Numbered from the stretch's first letter, positions 1 through 10,670 are shown. The stretch is DNA of 64,000 bases from Monomorium pharaonis (GCF_013373865.1 NC_050467.1:32597396-32661395), one strand, 5' to 3'. Made by a program: numbers and translations. The notes: generated by a model from the letters alone, not told the origin.

Positions 1-2
1 GC

Positions 3-1781
3 CGAGGACGCGAGCATGTAATTGCAGGCGCGACTGTTGACGGGTATTACGAGACGGAGACTGCTAACGAGACACGACGTTACATTTTACAATTCCACGG
101 TTGTTTTTGGCACGGGTGCCCAAGTTGCTTTCGCGTTAATCATGATCGTACACTTTTATCCGCGAATCCCGAAGACACCATTGACACGCGTTACGAGCGA
201 ACTCTCGCGCAGACATGGCGTCTTCAAAGACTAGGATATCGCGTGACCGAAAAGTGGGAGTGCGACTTTGATCGAGAGGTGCGAGAAAATCGGGAAATGC
301 AAACTTATTTTGAAAATCACGCACTATTGAAACTCGCACCTCTCAATCCACGCGAGGCATTTTACGGCGGCCGTACTGAGAACATCGCGACCCACTACGA
401 AGTTAAGGGTACAGAGAAAATGCCTTACGTCGACGTATGTTTTTTGTACCCTTACGTATTGAAAACCGGTGCTTTCCCGATTGGTCATCCCGATATTTAC
501 ATTGGTGAAGAATGCGGTAGATTAATCGGGACAGCACCGAATTTTAATTTTGATAATGTAGAGGGTCTTGTCCGCTGTAAAGTACTCCCACCGCGCGATC
601 TATATCATCCGGTGCTCCCCTATCGCGTTAACGGGAAATTAATATTCGGACTATGCCGTAGTTGCTGCGAAACCTTCTCGACGTTACCCTGCACTCACGA
701 TTCTCCCTCCGATCGTGAATTCGAGGGTACATGGGTGTCCTGCGAATTGCGCAAGGCTGTCGAGAACGGTTATTTCGTGACGGAAGTGAGCAAAATTTGG
801 CAATATAATGTCACGAGATACGACCCCGGTACTCGGCAGGGTGGCTTGTTTGCCGAATACATAAATACTTTCTTGCAATTAAAGCAAGAAGCCAGCGGGT
901 GGCCGAGCAAATGCCAGGACGACGAGGCTAAGGAACGTTACCTTCGGGAGTACGAGAAAACCGAGGGTATCGTTCTTAAAAAAAATAATATCGCACGAAA
1001 TTCTGGCCTTCGTTCGGTCGCTAAGCTGTGCTTAAATTCCTTTTGGGGAAAATTCGGTCAACAAGCTAATCTGCCTAAGACCGAGATCGTGCAAACGTTT
1101 CATCATTTTGTCACTTTGCTCACGAGTCCTGAACACGAAATAACCGGTATATTACCCGTCAACGACGAGGTAATGTACGTTTCGTGGCGGCTACGCGAGG
1201 AAGCGGTCATAGCCTCGTTGATAACAAACGTCGTTATCGCTGCCTATACGACGGCACAGGCGAGGCTTGTATTATATAATTACTTAGAAAAATTAGACAA
1301 AAGAGCTTTATATTGCGATACAGACTCGTGTATTTATTTAAGTTCTGGTGTTCCAAACGAGTACGAACCGCGTACGGGTAACTTTTTAGGTGACATGACG
1401 GATGAACTCGAAAGCTATGGCAGCGGTAGCTTTATCGAGTCGTTTGTATCAGGAGGACCGAAATTTTATGCGTATGTGGTTCGTACGCCGCAAGGAAACA
1501 TCCACGAGGTCTGTAAAGTAAAGGGTATAACTTTAAATTATAATAATTCTAAGCTCTTAAATTTCCATACTATAAGTAATTTAATATCGGGGGTAGAAGA
1601 AGAGGAGGAAGAGACAACGGGAAGGAATGGCGTGGTAAAACTGCGTTTTAATGCAATTCGGCGTACAGCGTTTCACAAAATTGTGACACGGACCGGAAAA
1701 AAATCCTGTGCGCCGTTATTGCTAAAACGCAGATTTATCAATAAGTGCTATTCGTTCCCGTATAGTTTTATTAACATGTAG
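3..1781 (+). CDS. Polinton/adintovirus-type protein-primed DNA polymerase B, 5' end outside window
   Basis: The frame is open from base 3 to the TAG at 1781 (about 592 residues) and runs off the left edge, so the exonuclease domain and true start are missing. It begins in the endonuclease-like segment with the Cys/His motif FHGCFWHGC (93-119). Three polymerase motifs are visible: motif A DVCFLYP (432-452), motif B KLCLNSFWGKFG (1023-1058) and motif C YCDTDS (1311-1328). The catalytic aspartates of motifs A and C are present. Family B polymerases of this type replicate Polinton genomes by protein priming (family knowledge). This is one of only two unbroken genes in the element; the downstream capsid and integration genes are mostly broken. 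Identification is firm; whether the missing part is intact is unknown. Confidence 0.95.
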   Translation, partial: RGREHVIAGATVDGYYETETANETRRYILQFHGCFWHGCPSCFRVNHDRTLLSANPEDTIDTRYERTLAQTWRLQRLGYRVTEKWECDFDREVRENREMQTYFENHALLKLAPLNPREAFYGGRTENIATHYEVKGTEKMPYVDVCFLYPYVLKTGAFPIGHPDIYIGEECGRLIGTAPNFNFDNVEGLVRCKVLPPRDLYHPVLPYRVNGKLIFGLCRSCCETFSTLPCTHDSPSDREFEGTWVSCELRKAVENGYFVTEVSKIWQYNVTRYDPGTRQGGLFAEYINTFLQLKQEASGWPSKCQDDEAKERYLREYEKTEGIVLKKNNIARNSGLRSVAKLCLNSFWGKFGQQANLPKTEIVQTFHHFVTLLTSPEHEITGILPVNDEVMYVSWRLREEAVIASLITNVVIAAYTTAQARLVLYNYLEKLDKRALYCDTDSCIYLSSGVPNEYEPRTGNFLGDMTDELESYGSGSFIESFVSGGPKFYAYVVRTPQGNIHEVCKVKGITLNYNNSKLLNFHTISNLISGVEEEEEETTGRNGVVKLRFNAIRRTAFHKIVTRTGKKSCAPLLLKRRFINKCYSFPYSFINM

Positions 1782-2552
1782 ATATAATTTCTTCTATCCC
1801 CCTGACTAGTTTTAAAAATGAGTGATAACCGAGAATTTTCCGTCCATTAGTGCATAAAAAAACTTGTAAATTTTGTAGTTTTTGTAAAAAAATTGTACAA
1901 ATATCTTTTGTAAAATTTTGTGAAAAATGTAAATAATGTAAATAAATATATTTTGTAAAATTTTTGTAACAAGTATGTAAAACTAAAAATAGTGTAAATA
2001 AGTTTTTGTAAAAAGTTTTTGTAAAAAGTGTACAATGTTAGATTTTAAGTTTTTTTTGTATAATAAAAATTTTATATTTGTACATAAAAATGTTTATTAG
2101 CCATAAAATAAAAAAGTTGAAATTAAAACATTTCTAATTTTACATTTTAGGTAAATTTTAGAAAAAGAAAAAGTTTTACTTGAAAACAAAAATTCCGCAC
2201 TTTTATCTCCCGTTTCTTTTTAGCGTCATCGCCAATCAGATTGTTAGCCGCGATGCCGCTCACGTGTAAGAACTTTAGCGTCGATAAGCTTATGTACGTA
2301 CACGCTGCACCGCGGCCCGAATCAGCTAATTTCGTCGGCCGCGGTGCCTTTGTTTCGGCTAGCATGCGCGGGGGTACGCTGACACGAGCGTGTCGCCACC
2401 GCCGCCGCCGCCGCCCCCCGCGCTGATGAAATTATCTCTAACTTTAAAAAAATTTAATTTACTTATTTCAAAAAAGCGAAAATTATTATTCCTACTAATT
2501 TCATTTTTCTTTTTAAAGTCACGTAAAAAAATCAAACGGCTCATTACGCAAA
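1782..2552. other. Intergenic spacer of the Polinton with AT-rich degenerate tandem motif
   Basis: No gene is supported here. From about 1850 to 2100 the sequence is built from loose repeats of a TTTTTGTAAAA-like unit. About 2230-2430 is GC-richer and ends in a run of CCG triplets (2397-2420). Short open frames in this stretch are low-complexity and show no family resemblance. The GC-rich part just upstream of the ATPase could hold a promoter, but no specific element is recognised. Confidence 0.6.
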
Positions 2553-3375
2553 ATGGACGTGCGCTGGAAACATCCTTGGACGTCGATCGTTTGCGGTCCC
2601 ACTGGTTGTGGGAAAACGATTTTTGTGAAAACTTTTTTCCGGTATTTGTCGCACATGTCCGACGTACGTTTCGAACGAGTTTTGTTTTATTACGCGGAGT
2701 GGCAAGAGGCTTATCGTTAATTACAATACGATGCGAGTGTAAAAGAAGAGAACACGCTAAACAATGTTGCAGCGACGAAGAAAAATATAATTGAATTTCG
2801 CGAGGGATTACCACGCCCGGAGGATTTCTCGAACGATCCGCTTATCCCGAAATGATAATCTGAAACTGAAGATTATAATATCCGAACTGACGATCATAAT
2901 CGACGATCTTATGAGAGAATCATCGTCGAGTGACGTGATCGTAGATCTTTTTACCAAGGGCAGTCATCACAAAAATCTCAGCGTCATTCTCATCTCACAA
3001 AATCTCTTCCATCAGGGACGCGGACAACGCGACTTATCTCTCAACGCTAATTACATCGTGGTTTTCAAAAATCCTCGCGATCGCGCGCAAATTCGACATT
3101 TAGCACGACAGGTTTATCCCGACGACCCAAAGTTTGTTGAAGAGGCATACTACGACGCCACGTCGAAACCACACGGTTATTTGTTGTTCGACTTGAAACA
3201 ATCGACTCCTGACGAATTTCGATTCCGGACGTGTATCTTTTCCAACGATAGCGACATTACGTATACGTATCGCGTAGATTGTTTTCCAACGGAAGCGTAT
3301 AAAAACTGTGAAACGCTGTTGCCGCGAGTCAGTCGTGTAACTCGCATGCACGCACGCGATGAAGGAGAAGCGTAA
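2553..3375 (+). pseudogene. Polinton packaging ATPase (FtsK/HerA-like), disrupted
   Basis: The ATG at 2553 opens a frame with the Walker A motif GPTGCGKT (2595-2618). The frame stops at TAA 2718-2720 after about 55 codons, but recognisable ATPase sequence continues in the same frame to about 2850. It then resumes in another frame with a Walker B-like IIIDDL (about 2890-2910) followed by a sensor-like stretch VILISQN and runs to 3375. So there is one in-frame stop and one frameshift. In the family this ATPase pumps DNA into the capsid. It lies directly downstream of polymerase B on the same strand, a normal Polinton neighbour. A spliced or recoded product seems unlikely. Confidence 0.85.
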
Positions 3376-3735
3376 CATTTGTACCGATAGTGCAGCGAAA
3401 ATTGCCAGACGTTCGATCGGAAAGAGAAACGTCTGTCTTCTCGAGGACGTGTGTCATCTGAACAAAAACCAACGGGCAGCTTTTCTTCGAACCGCGGACG
3501 AAAATTTATTCGCTGTATCCACGAATGCGTTTTTAATACTCTCAACGGTAACGTCCCACTCAAACAACGCGAAAAAAAACGACTGTCGAAATATAAAACG
3601 ACCCTACGACGTATCGCAAAAAAACGCGGTAACTGGAAGTCTAAAAGAAAGCTATTGTTACAACGAGGAGGATTTTTACCCTATATTATTGTCCTCATAT
3701 TATCAGCTTTATTATCTCATTTTATCGGAGGGTAA
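3359..3735 (+). pseudogene. Small basic virion-core-like protein (pX-like), frameshifted
   Basis: Two overlapping open frames share this span. The first (from 3359) holds the N-terminal half with a LNKNQRAAFLR segment. The second (from 3451) holds the C-terminal half: a Lys/Arg-rich stretch followed by RGGFLP and a strongly hydrophobic tail. This order (basic middle, GGFLP, hydrophobic end) resembles the small core/pX-like protein that sits near the ATPase in Polintons and adintoviruses (from memory of the family, not a search). The two halves are in different frames, with the shift near 3500. It overlaps the ATPase end by a few codons. Confidence 0.5.
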
Positions 3736-3832
3736 AATCACAGAGCGATGGAAAAAGACAAAAAAAAGATCATGATTTCTATAGAAAATCTCAACAGAGA
3801 AAATACAACAACAACAGCAACAGCAACTGTCA

Positions 3833-4687
3833 GTGGAACCAATGGAGAATTCGCTGTCGCAAAGTTCAGGAAACATCACCGGAGATAATAATTCTGTACG
3901 AACCCCTGGAACTCCGTTGACTCGGCTCGATGCGGAGATGAGTCGCGTGCTTAATTCGTCATGGCCACGCAACATGGATAAAAGATGGAAAATGTACAAG
4001 GAGGCACTTTGGCGGTATCTTCATCTTATCCGAGTAGCGCGCAAGCGAATAGCCGTTCGGAGTGCGGATGAAAACACTAGCAACGATACGCGAGCTGAAG
4101 AAGGAGACGAGGGTGACGCTGACGACAACGACGACGACAATGACTATGACGACGACGACGATTCAACGATCGTATTTCACGAAACTTCGCCAATTTCAGA
4201 CAAACACCCTCGGACTAGTGACACAGATACTGTAAAGGAAAAAACCCAAAAAGTAATTCGTAATATTCATGCGTTAAAAAGTATCGAAGAAATATTGGAA
4301 ACGGTCCCGAAAACTTATCGCACACAAGCTCGTATGCTAATGCGTCATTTGCAAGACGAAGCGGTACCCGACAGATTAAATTGGGACGAGCAGGGTATCG
4401 TGACTATAGACGGCAACGTCGTGAAAGATTCCGATATAACCGAACTGATAAAGGACGCGGTGCGTGAAAGAAAAACCGTGAAAGCAACGGGAAGAGATCA
4501 GTTCGCCCGATTACTGCTTAGCTTAAATACACGTACGGCACTGGTGGGAAATAAAGAATTATTAAAAGCAGTCTACGCATCTTCAATAAACGTGAGATTA
4601 CAGTCTTTTGCGAGTACCACGCCTAATATAATACGTTCACCTCCAAAAAGGCGCTTACTAAATTGGAGTACGGTGAAGAAGCAATAA
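3833..4687 (+). CDS. Conserved Polinton-associated protein of unknown function
   Basis: A 284-codon open frame, unbroken, between the core-like protein and the integrase. Residues about 80-110 form a very acidic Asp/Glu-rich patch. The C-terminal half contains the segments LNWDEQGIVTIDGNVV, GRDQFARLLLSLN and ALVGNKELL, a pattern I recall in uncharacterised proteins of insect Polintons. No catalytic motif is visible. Its stop TAA overlaps the ATG of the integrase (4687), a tight arrangement that suggests compact viral-type organisation. Several in-frame ATGs lie near the start; 3833 is the first. Function unknown. Confidence 0.7.
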   Translation: MEPMENSLSQSSGNITGDNNSVRTPGTPLTRLDAEMSRVLNSSWPRNMDKRWKMYKEALWRYLHLIRVARKRIAVRSADENTSNDTRAEEGDEGDADDNDDDNDYDDDDDSTIVFHETSPISDKHPRTSDTDTVKEKTQKVIRNIHALKSIEEILETVPKTYRTQARMLMRHLQDEAVPDRLNWDEQGIVTIDGNVVKDSDITELIKDAVRERKTVKATGRDQFARLLLSLNTRTALVGNKELLKAVYASSINVRLQSFASTTPNIIRSPPKRRLLNWSTVKKQ

Positions 4688-5765
4688 TGTCAGAACTTGA
4701 AAAAATCTATTACGATCCGTCGCATTACACGGGTTATTCCGCTGTAGATAATCTAACACATGCTATTAAACCAGATTTTTCGCGTAACGAAGTCACGCGC
4801 TGGCTCCAATCACAAGACGCGTACACGCTACACAGACCTTTACGGCGAATGTTTCCACGTTTGCATTACAATGTAACAAATATCGACGACGTGTGGGAAG
4901 CCGATTTGATCGAACTGCGGAATCTCAAAAGTTACAACGGATATTTGTCTGGGTAGAGCCGTTGCGGGACAAAACGAGCAATAGCGTAATAAAAGCTTTT
5001 CAACGTGTACTCTCAAGAAGCGAAGGACGCTCACCCGTATACCTGCAAACAGACAAAGGCAAAGAATTTGTCGCGCAAACAGTGCAAAAGTTTTTGAAAG
5101 AAAACGATATCCGTTTTCAAGTAACGCGGAATCCCGACATCAAGGCGATCGTTGAATGTTTTAATAGGTCGTTGAAGGAGAGAATGTAGCGGTACTTTAC
5201 GCATAAAAATACACGACGTTACATTGACGTTTTGCAAGATATCGTTCGTGCGTACAATCATACCCGTCACTCTTCCACTAAAATGCAACCGACGATCGTG
5301 ACGAGAGAAAACGCACGAATCGCACGTGAAAATATATTTCGTCGATGGAACTTTAAAAATCAAAGTCGTAAAGCTAAATACCGCGTTGGAGATCTCGTTC
5401 GCGTCAGTAGAGCAAAAGCTACCTTCGAGAAAGGATACGGGGCAGGTTGGAGCGAAGAGATATTTCGTATTCACCGTGTTCTCGAGTGGCGAAAACCTCG
5501 CGTATACGAACTGAGTGATTTAGCGGGTGAAGTCATAGACGGTATTTTTTATGAACAGGAATTAGCTCGAGTCGAGAAGAATTTGCGGGAGGACGAGTTT
5601 ATCGTCGATCGAGTAATAAAAAGTAAAGGCTACGGGAAAAATAAGCAGGTGCTGATCCACTGGCGTGGTTATCCCAGTAAGTTCGACAGTTGGATACCCG
5701 CTTCGAATTTAATTACTCTTCAAGATGCGGAAGGACCAATTTTACATCGTTCTTCCGAGCAATAG
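4687..5765 (+). pseudogene. Polinton integrase (rve family) with C-terminal chromodomain, disrupted
   Basis: The reading begins at ATG 4687. The N-terminal part up to about 4935 shows the first catalytic Asp region (WEADLIEL). A frameshift near 4935 moves the coding to another frame, which contains the second Asp region (QTDKGKEF) and the Glu region (AIVECFNRSLK). An in-frame TAG at 5187-5189 follows; the same frame continues to 5765 with an SH3-like segment and a chromodomain (VLIHWRGYPSKFDSWIP). DDE integrases insert the linear Polinton genome, and the chromodomain is thought to guide target choice (family knowledge). With one frameshift and one stop it should not make full-length protein. 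Confidence 0.9.
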
Positions 5766-5769
5766 CAGT

Positions 5770-6620
5770 ATGAGACATTTTCTGCATAATAAGACGTCAT
5801 CTTTCACCACACAATTACCACAGACTTTATCTTTGCATGGCGAATGGGAAGTCGGGCTTAGTAGATTCAATTTCCTAATACTTTCCTTCACGTAAATCAC
5901 GGTGAAAACACCCTCAAATTCGTCGATATTGATCCGAAGGACAAAGACAAGAAAGACATTAATATAACATCGACTGAAGCTGTAATACCAAATGGTATTT
6001 ACAAAGATATCAACGAACTTTTTTCCACAATTAATTCCACGTGTAGAAAGGCCGGCTCGCATTTTCATTTTGAAGCTCGTACAGAGGAAGGATTTAAAAC
6101 TTTTATCAGCCTCGAATGTGCAAACAAATGTGAAAAAAATCATTATTTAAACGTTTCCGACAATCTTTTGAAAATATTCCGTTGCGCAAACATGCTGCTT
6201 TCCAAGAAAGGATATTTTTACACAGAGCTCACGGCATTAAAACCTAATTCCACAAAAGATTTCTATACAGTAAAATTTCTTATCATTAATAAACCTGATT
6301 TGGCTTTCTGGAGTAAAGAACCTCATAGTCTGATACGAGGAATCCCCGATAAAACGTTCGTTTATTGTGATATTTGCGAACCTTACATAACCGGTGATGT
6401 CAAGTCTCCTCTTCTTCGAATAGTTCCGATACCATTGGACGCGTCTAATTACACGTACGGTGCGAATCAGACGACATATTTTTCTCCTTCACATTACATA
6501 CCTTTATGAAAAACGAATTTCCGTACGATCGAAATAGATATAAAAGACGCACTTGGTAAAAGTATACCATTTCAATCCGGAACGTTAACGGTGACGTTGC
6601 ACTTTAGATGTTATCAGTAA
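5770..6620 (+). pseudogene. Polinton minor capsid (penton-like, single jelly-roll) protein, disrupted
   Basis: ATG 5770 begins a frame with the typical N-terminal signature LSLHGEWEVGLS. That frame stops at TAA 5893-5895, while homologous coding continues in another frame from about 5889. The second frame stops at TGA 6507-6509 and then continues in phase to a natural TAA at 6618-6620. The last part (TIEIDIKDALG, TLTVTLHFR) matches the end expected of this family. In Polintons this protein forms capsid vertices. One frameshift and one premature stop are seen. Name by family resemblance from memory. Confidence 0.75.
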
Positions 6621-6657
6621 CTTGAACGTTAAAAGTAAAAATTAATAAGTCATTAAT

Positions 6658-7208
6658 ATGGTACCAGAGGAGGAAGGATATTATAATTCAGCAGACGGCC
6701 GTGGGGGAGGGATACCACGAGTTTTCGTCGGTTCGCCATATCAGCGCGGACACGGAATCGCGAGTTTTCTCGGTGGATTATTCAGAAAGCACTTCCTTAC
6801 TTGAGTAAAGGTGTACGTGCGATCGGTAAAGAAGCTTTACGTGCAGGTATTAATGTGATAGATGACGTTAAAAATAATACTCCTTTGAAGGAGGCACTCA
6901 GAAATCGATTCAAAGAATCTCAAGGAAATCTCAAAAGAAAAGCAGAAGAGAAAATTAAAAATCTAATGAAGGGATCGGGATATAAAATATCGCCGAAAAA
7001 GCTGCCGCTTCAGTTCTCCTTCGTTAGTCACGCTGGTCGCTTCGCGGCAACAAAGTCGGCATCGCGTAAACGTCGGACAAGCAAAAAGAAAACATCAAAA
7101 AACAGTAGGCGGAAGAATAAAACGGTTAAAAGATTGACGAAGAAAAAGTCTCGTTCGGTAAGAGACAAAAATAAAGACTTCCATTACGAATCGGCGTCGT
7201 CGTGTTAG
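6658..7208 (+). pseudogene. Polinton pVI-like membrane-active minor capsid protein, frameshifted
   Basis: ATG 6658 opens a frame with the Gly-rich segment YQRGHGIASFLGGLF, then TGA at 6802-6804. The downstream part lies in another frame from about 6790 to 7208 (KGVRAIGKEALRAGINV, then LKRKAEEKI and MKGSGYK). It ends with a very basic tail rich in Lys, Arg and Ser. A GGLF-type helix followed by KEALRAG and a basic tail is characteristic of this minor capsid/core protein in adintoviruses and Polintons. One frameshift near 6790. Expected position immediately upstream of the major capsid gene. Confidence 0.75.
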
Positions 7209-7259
7209 TAAGAAGCGTGGAGTATCCGATATATTCTCTTAATTCACGTCAAAAGTCTC

Positions 7260-8564
7260 TGCGCGAGAAATAAGCATCTCTTCTCGTTACCTCCCACTCA
7301 AACCAGCATAGAGGGGTCGCAATGGATTTATTACAAGCCTGTGACATCACTCGCCGATGATGCATCTATAGAATTTGTCATACCCGGTCATACGGGGAAG
7401 ATTACTTAGATCTCACTCATACCATGTTAAGTATTCGGCTACGCGTAGAAACCACTCCTCTCGCCGGTGGGAAGAAAGATACGACACCTAGTGACTTCAT
7501 ACTCAAAGTAGGCCCTGTAAATCATTTGTTACATTCCATGTTTAATCAATTTGACGTATATTTTAATCAGAAACTCGTGTCACCCCCAAACAACGCTTAC
7601 GCGTATCGTGCATACATCGAGGCACTATGCTTCTCCCGCAAAATCCTCTCATCTGACAGCGTGTCTATGGGACATGGATACGCCCGGTCTCATGGACACT
7701 CACGTAAATTCCGCGGCACCATATAACGCTCTCGTGAGACGAGCGCGTTATATTCAGGCAGGACAGGAGTTAGATCTCTTAGGTCATCTTCACTGTGACG
7801 TTTTTAATCAGGATAAATTTTTAATTAACAGAGTAGAAGTTAGAATGAGGCTCGTACGCTCGAAAGATTCTTTCTGTCTAATGGAATCTAATTCCACGTC
7901 AAAAATTCGTATTTTAGACGCTAGTCTACTCGTAAGAAAAGCAAAAATAAGCCCCGGTGTATTACTCGCTTACGCTAAAATGTTGAGTAAGACAACTGCC
8001 AAGTATCCTCTAACGAGAGTAGAGGTTAAAACGTTCACGATACACTCCGGGCTCGTAGGAGAATCGATAGATAACGTGATCCTCCGTCAACTACCGAAAC
8101 GCGTAATTATCGGTTTTGTAGATAACAGAGCGTTTAACGGAGATAGAAAATTAAATCCGTTTAATTTCAAAAACTACGATATATATTTTTTTTCACTATA
8201 CGTCAACGGTGTACAAATTCCTAGTAGACCGCTACAGCCGAACTTCTCGAAAGACAAACCGCTCTACGTCGAAGCCTATCATACGCTCTTTTCCGGAACT
8301 GGCATTCTTTTTTTGAACGAGGGTAATTCTATAAGTAGAAACGATTATGCCGATGGATATACACTTTTCGCTTTCGATCTCACTCCCAATTTATCCGCAA
8401 ATTGTGCTAGACATTGAAATCTCGTGAAACATGACAGTCTACGATTAGAAGTACGATTCGCAAGGGCATTATCCACGTCTGTTAACTGTATCGTTTATGC
8501 CGAATTTGATAATGTTCTAGAAATCGACTCTTCTCGTCAAATTATCGTCGACTTTTCTGGCTAG
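7260..8564 (+). pseudogene. Polinton major capsid protein (double jelly-roll), disrupted
   Basis: Coding is recognisable in three pieces. The N-terminal piece (7287-7409) shows LPPTQTSIE and ends at TAG 7407. The middle piece (about 7398-7640, other frame) shows VGPVNHLLHSMFNQFDVYFN and YAYRAYIE. The third piece (about 7640-8564) returns to the first frame with LVRSKDSFCLM, AFNGDRKLNPFNF and LFSGTGIL. A TGA at 8415-8417 interrupts the third piece, after which the same frame runs to TAG 8562-8564 (CIVYAEFDN, usual near the C-terminus). So there are two compensating frameshifts plus one stop. The N-terminal boundary is uncertain. Confidence 0.88.
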
Positions 8565-8611
8565 TCTTTTACGCCTGATAGTATATTCGGTAACTTCGCG
8601 AAAAATTATAT

Positions 8612-8672
8612 TCACACCACCACCACCACCCCCACTACCATCTCCATCACCCCCTCCCCCACCACTACCCTC
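8612..8672. repeat. CCA/CCCCT-rich simple repeat
   Basis: A short C-rich low-complexity tract made of CCA triplets passing into CCCTCC-like units. It lies just beyond the decayed end of the capsid gene. It creates glycine-rich open frames on the other strand that are not genes. Confidence 0.85.
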
Positions 8673-8790
8673 CACTAACTTCGCTCTTTTCGACGATATT
8701 TTCAAAAATCATACAAAGAAGAGAAATCGCACGAGACACAAAGACAGTCACTTCGTTTTTAAAGAGTGAAGCAAACATTTACTTATAACC

Positions 8791-9642
8791 ATGGACATAG
8801 TCATCGAAATTCAAGGCTTTCGTGATATCGAGGAAAAATTTATTCCAAAAGAAATCGCCGTTGTCGCACTTGACGTCTCGATCATCAGTCATTGGATTAC
8901 GCTGCCACCTTGCTCGTTTGACGAATTACCCACAAGGTCAAGACGTGAAAACAATTGGCTTTCACAAAATTACCACGGTATCGAGTAGTTCGACGGTGAA
9001 GCCAATCCTAAGTTTTTTGTGAGCCAACTACGTGACATTACACGCGGGGCACGCTGCATCTTTACCAGGGGGCAGGAAAAAGCAAGTTACTTAGGTGATC
9101 TTCTATCCGGAAACATATATAATCTGGAAGCAGATTCGCCGGCATTCAAATATTTGCCAGATGACGACGAGTTCGGTCACCGCTGTACTCATCACAGACT
9201 TCGCGCTAACGCAAAATTTCATTGTGCGTTACGTAACGCTTACAAATTGAAGCGTTGGTTAAACGAGCCATCCAGCCGAAACTCAAGTCGCACCAGTCCC
9301 ACTAACGATGACAAAGAAGAAGAGGAAGAAGAGATCACTCAAAACCTAAAAGTAAAAGGCGAAGTTCCGTCATCACTCGAAGAAAAAGAAAATTATCTTT
9401 TCGAAACGACGACGGACAAAGACAAAACCGACATACTAACATCACCCGTTCTTACAAGTCGCGAGCTATCACCAACGTCTCACGAAAACTATAACTCGGC
9501 TAAAGAGAACATTGAAATTACACAAACGTTTTTACTCTCCCGGTTGTCGCCTTCGTATGAATTCACTGGAAATTTTACGTGCGTTGCGACAACTGAATGC
9601 CAAGTATGTCGGCGTCTATCCTGCAATTTACACTTTATGTAA
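8791..9642 (+). pseudogene. Polinton-associated DEDD-exonuclease-like protein, one in-frame stop
   Basis: ATG 8791 starts a frame with MDIVIEIQGF, then RRENNWLSQNYHGIE. TAG 8986-8988 interrupts it, and the same frame continues without further breaks to the stop at 9642. The downstream part has QLRDITRGARCIFTRG and then CTHHRLRAN...CALRNAYKLKRWL, followed by an acidic low-complexity tail. I recall this layout (D-x-Q-GF start, CxHH, CAL-N, K-W) in uncharacterised proteins of arthropod Polintons and viruses; it resembles an RNase-H-fold DEDD nuclease with Gln in place of Glu in the first motif. That fold is inference. The stop sits where the family usually has Trp, so a single TGG-to-TAG change would explain it. 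Confidence 0.6.
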
Positions 9643-10357
9643 ATAAGGATTATAAGTGCCATTAGATTAAAAGGGTAACATATACATAACTTAAGAATAA
9701 TCATTACGGTTGTAGCATCCATAAAATAGCTACCATTATTGATGTTGAGGCAACCATAAAAGTCACTTACAAAGTACTAGGCCAAGTTTTTATAGTAAAA
9801 TATTTATTTGTATTAAAGTATTTATTTGTAATATTTATAATTTATTTGTATTAAAACTTATTTTCCAGCTCAATATTATCTCCCTTATTTCTTGCCAATA
9901 TGCTTCCTTACAATTGTTTTTTTCAGGTGCACAGCAGCCTCGTATCGGCGCACAGCAGCCAATAATTTAATACAAAAGGCTAATATTTATGTTTATGAAG
10001 TTTGCACCGCCATTTTGAAAAACAATAAAAATCAAAGTTGTGCTAGATTGTGCTAGGCTTGTGCTACGTTGTGCCGCAAACCGCATTTCGATATCTCAAA
10101 GAATAAAGCAAAAATTGAAAAAAATTTTAAAGCCTCGTTTTTAAAGCCCAGCACCGCCATTTTGTCAGAATGAAAAAAAAACAATTGTGCTAGATTGTGC
10201 TAGGGTTGTGCTAACTTATGCCGCAAACCGCAGTTCAATAACGTAATTAGTTTATTATAAAATCACAATTAAAAAAATAGTTGCAGCACCGCCATTTTGA
10301 AAAACAAAAAAAATCAAAGTTGCGTTGGATTGTGCTAGGGTTTCTTTCTTTTTGTAG
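9643..10357. repeat. Spacer with three tandem copies of a GCACCGCCATTTTG-headed unit
   Basis: The Polinton's right end should lie in 9.65-9.9 kb, but the partner TIR is outside the window so I cannot place it. From about 10003, 10150 and 10285 three roughly 140-bp units begin with GCACCGCCATTTTG. They carry the motif TTGTGCTAGATTGTGCTAGG, diverged between units. They end just before the hAT-1 exons. No gene is visible. Confidence 0.65.
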
Positions 10358-10670
10358 AATCATACAGCTGATAATCAAATTGAGTGCTCAACTTCAGAAC
10401 CGTCGACATCAATACAATCATTAACATTATTAATGCCATCACCGACACCGATAGCTATGGAATTAGATTCTTCACCAACAGCCTCAATGATAGAGTCCGA
10501 ATTGTTTGAAAGATTTCCTACGAATAAAAGATCTTGTTTTTAACCAAGAATTGACCATACTTTTAAACAAATCTATAAAAATACAAAATAACTAAAAAAT
10601 ATTTTTATTTTTTTAAAAATAGTTTTTATAATAATGGTTAAAATAATTAGATAAATAATTCTTTTTTCAG

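Noticed and set aside
2359..2814. 151-codon frame on the - strand and 134-codon frame on the + strand over the ATPase start
   Set aside because: Both are shadows of the ATPase and of the upstream CCG repeat; the Walker A motif lies in a third frame.
8517..8705. Gly-rich frame on the - strand
   Set aside because: Created by the CCA/CCCCT simple repeat.
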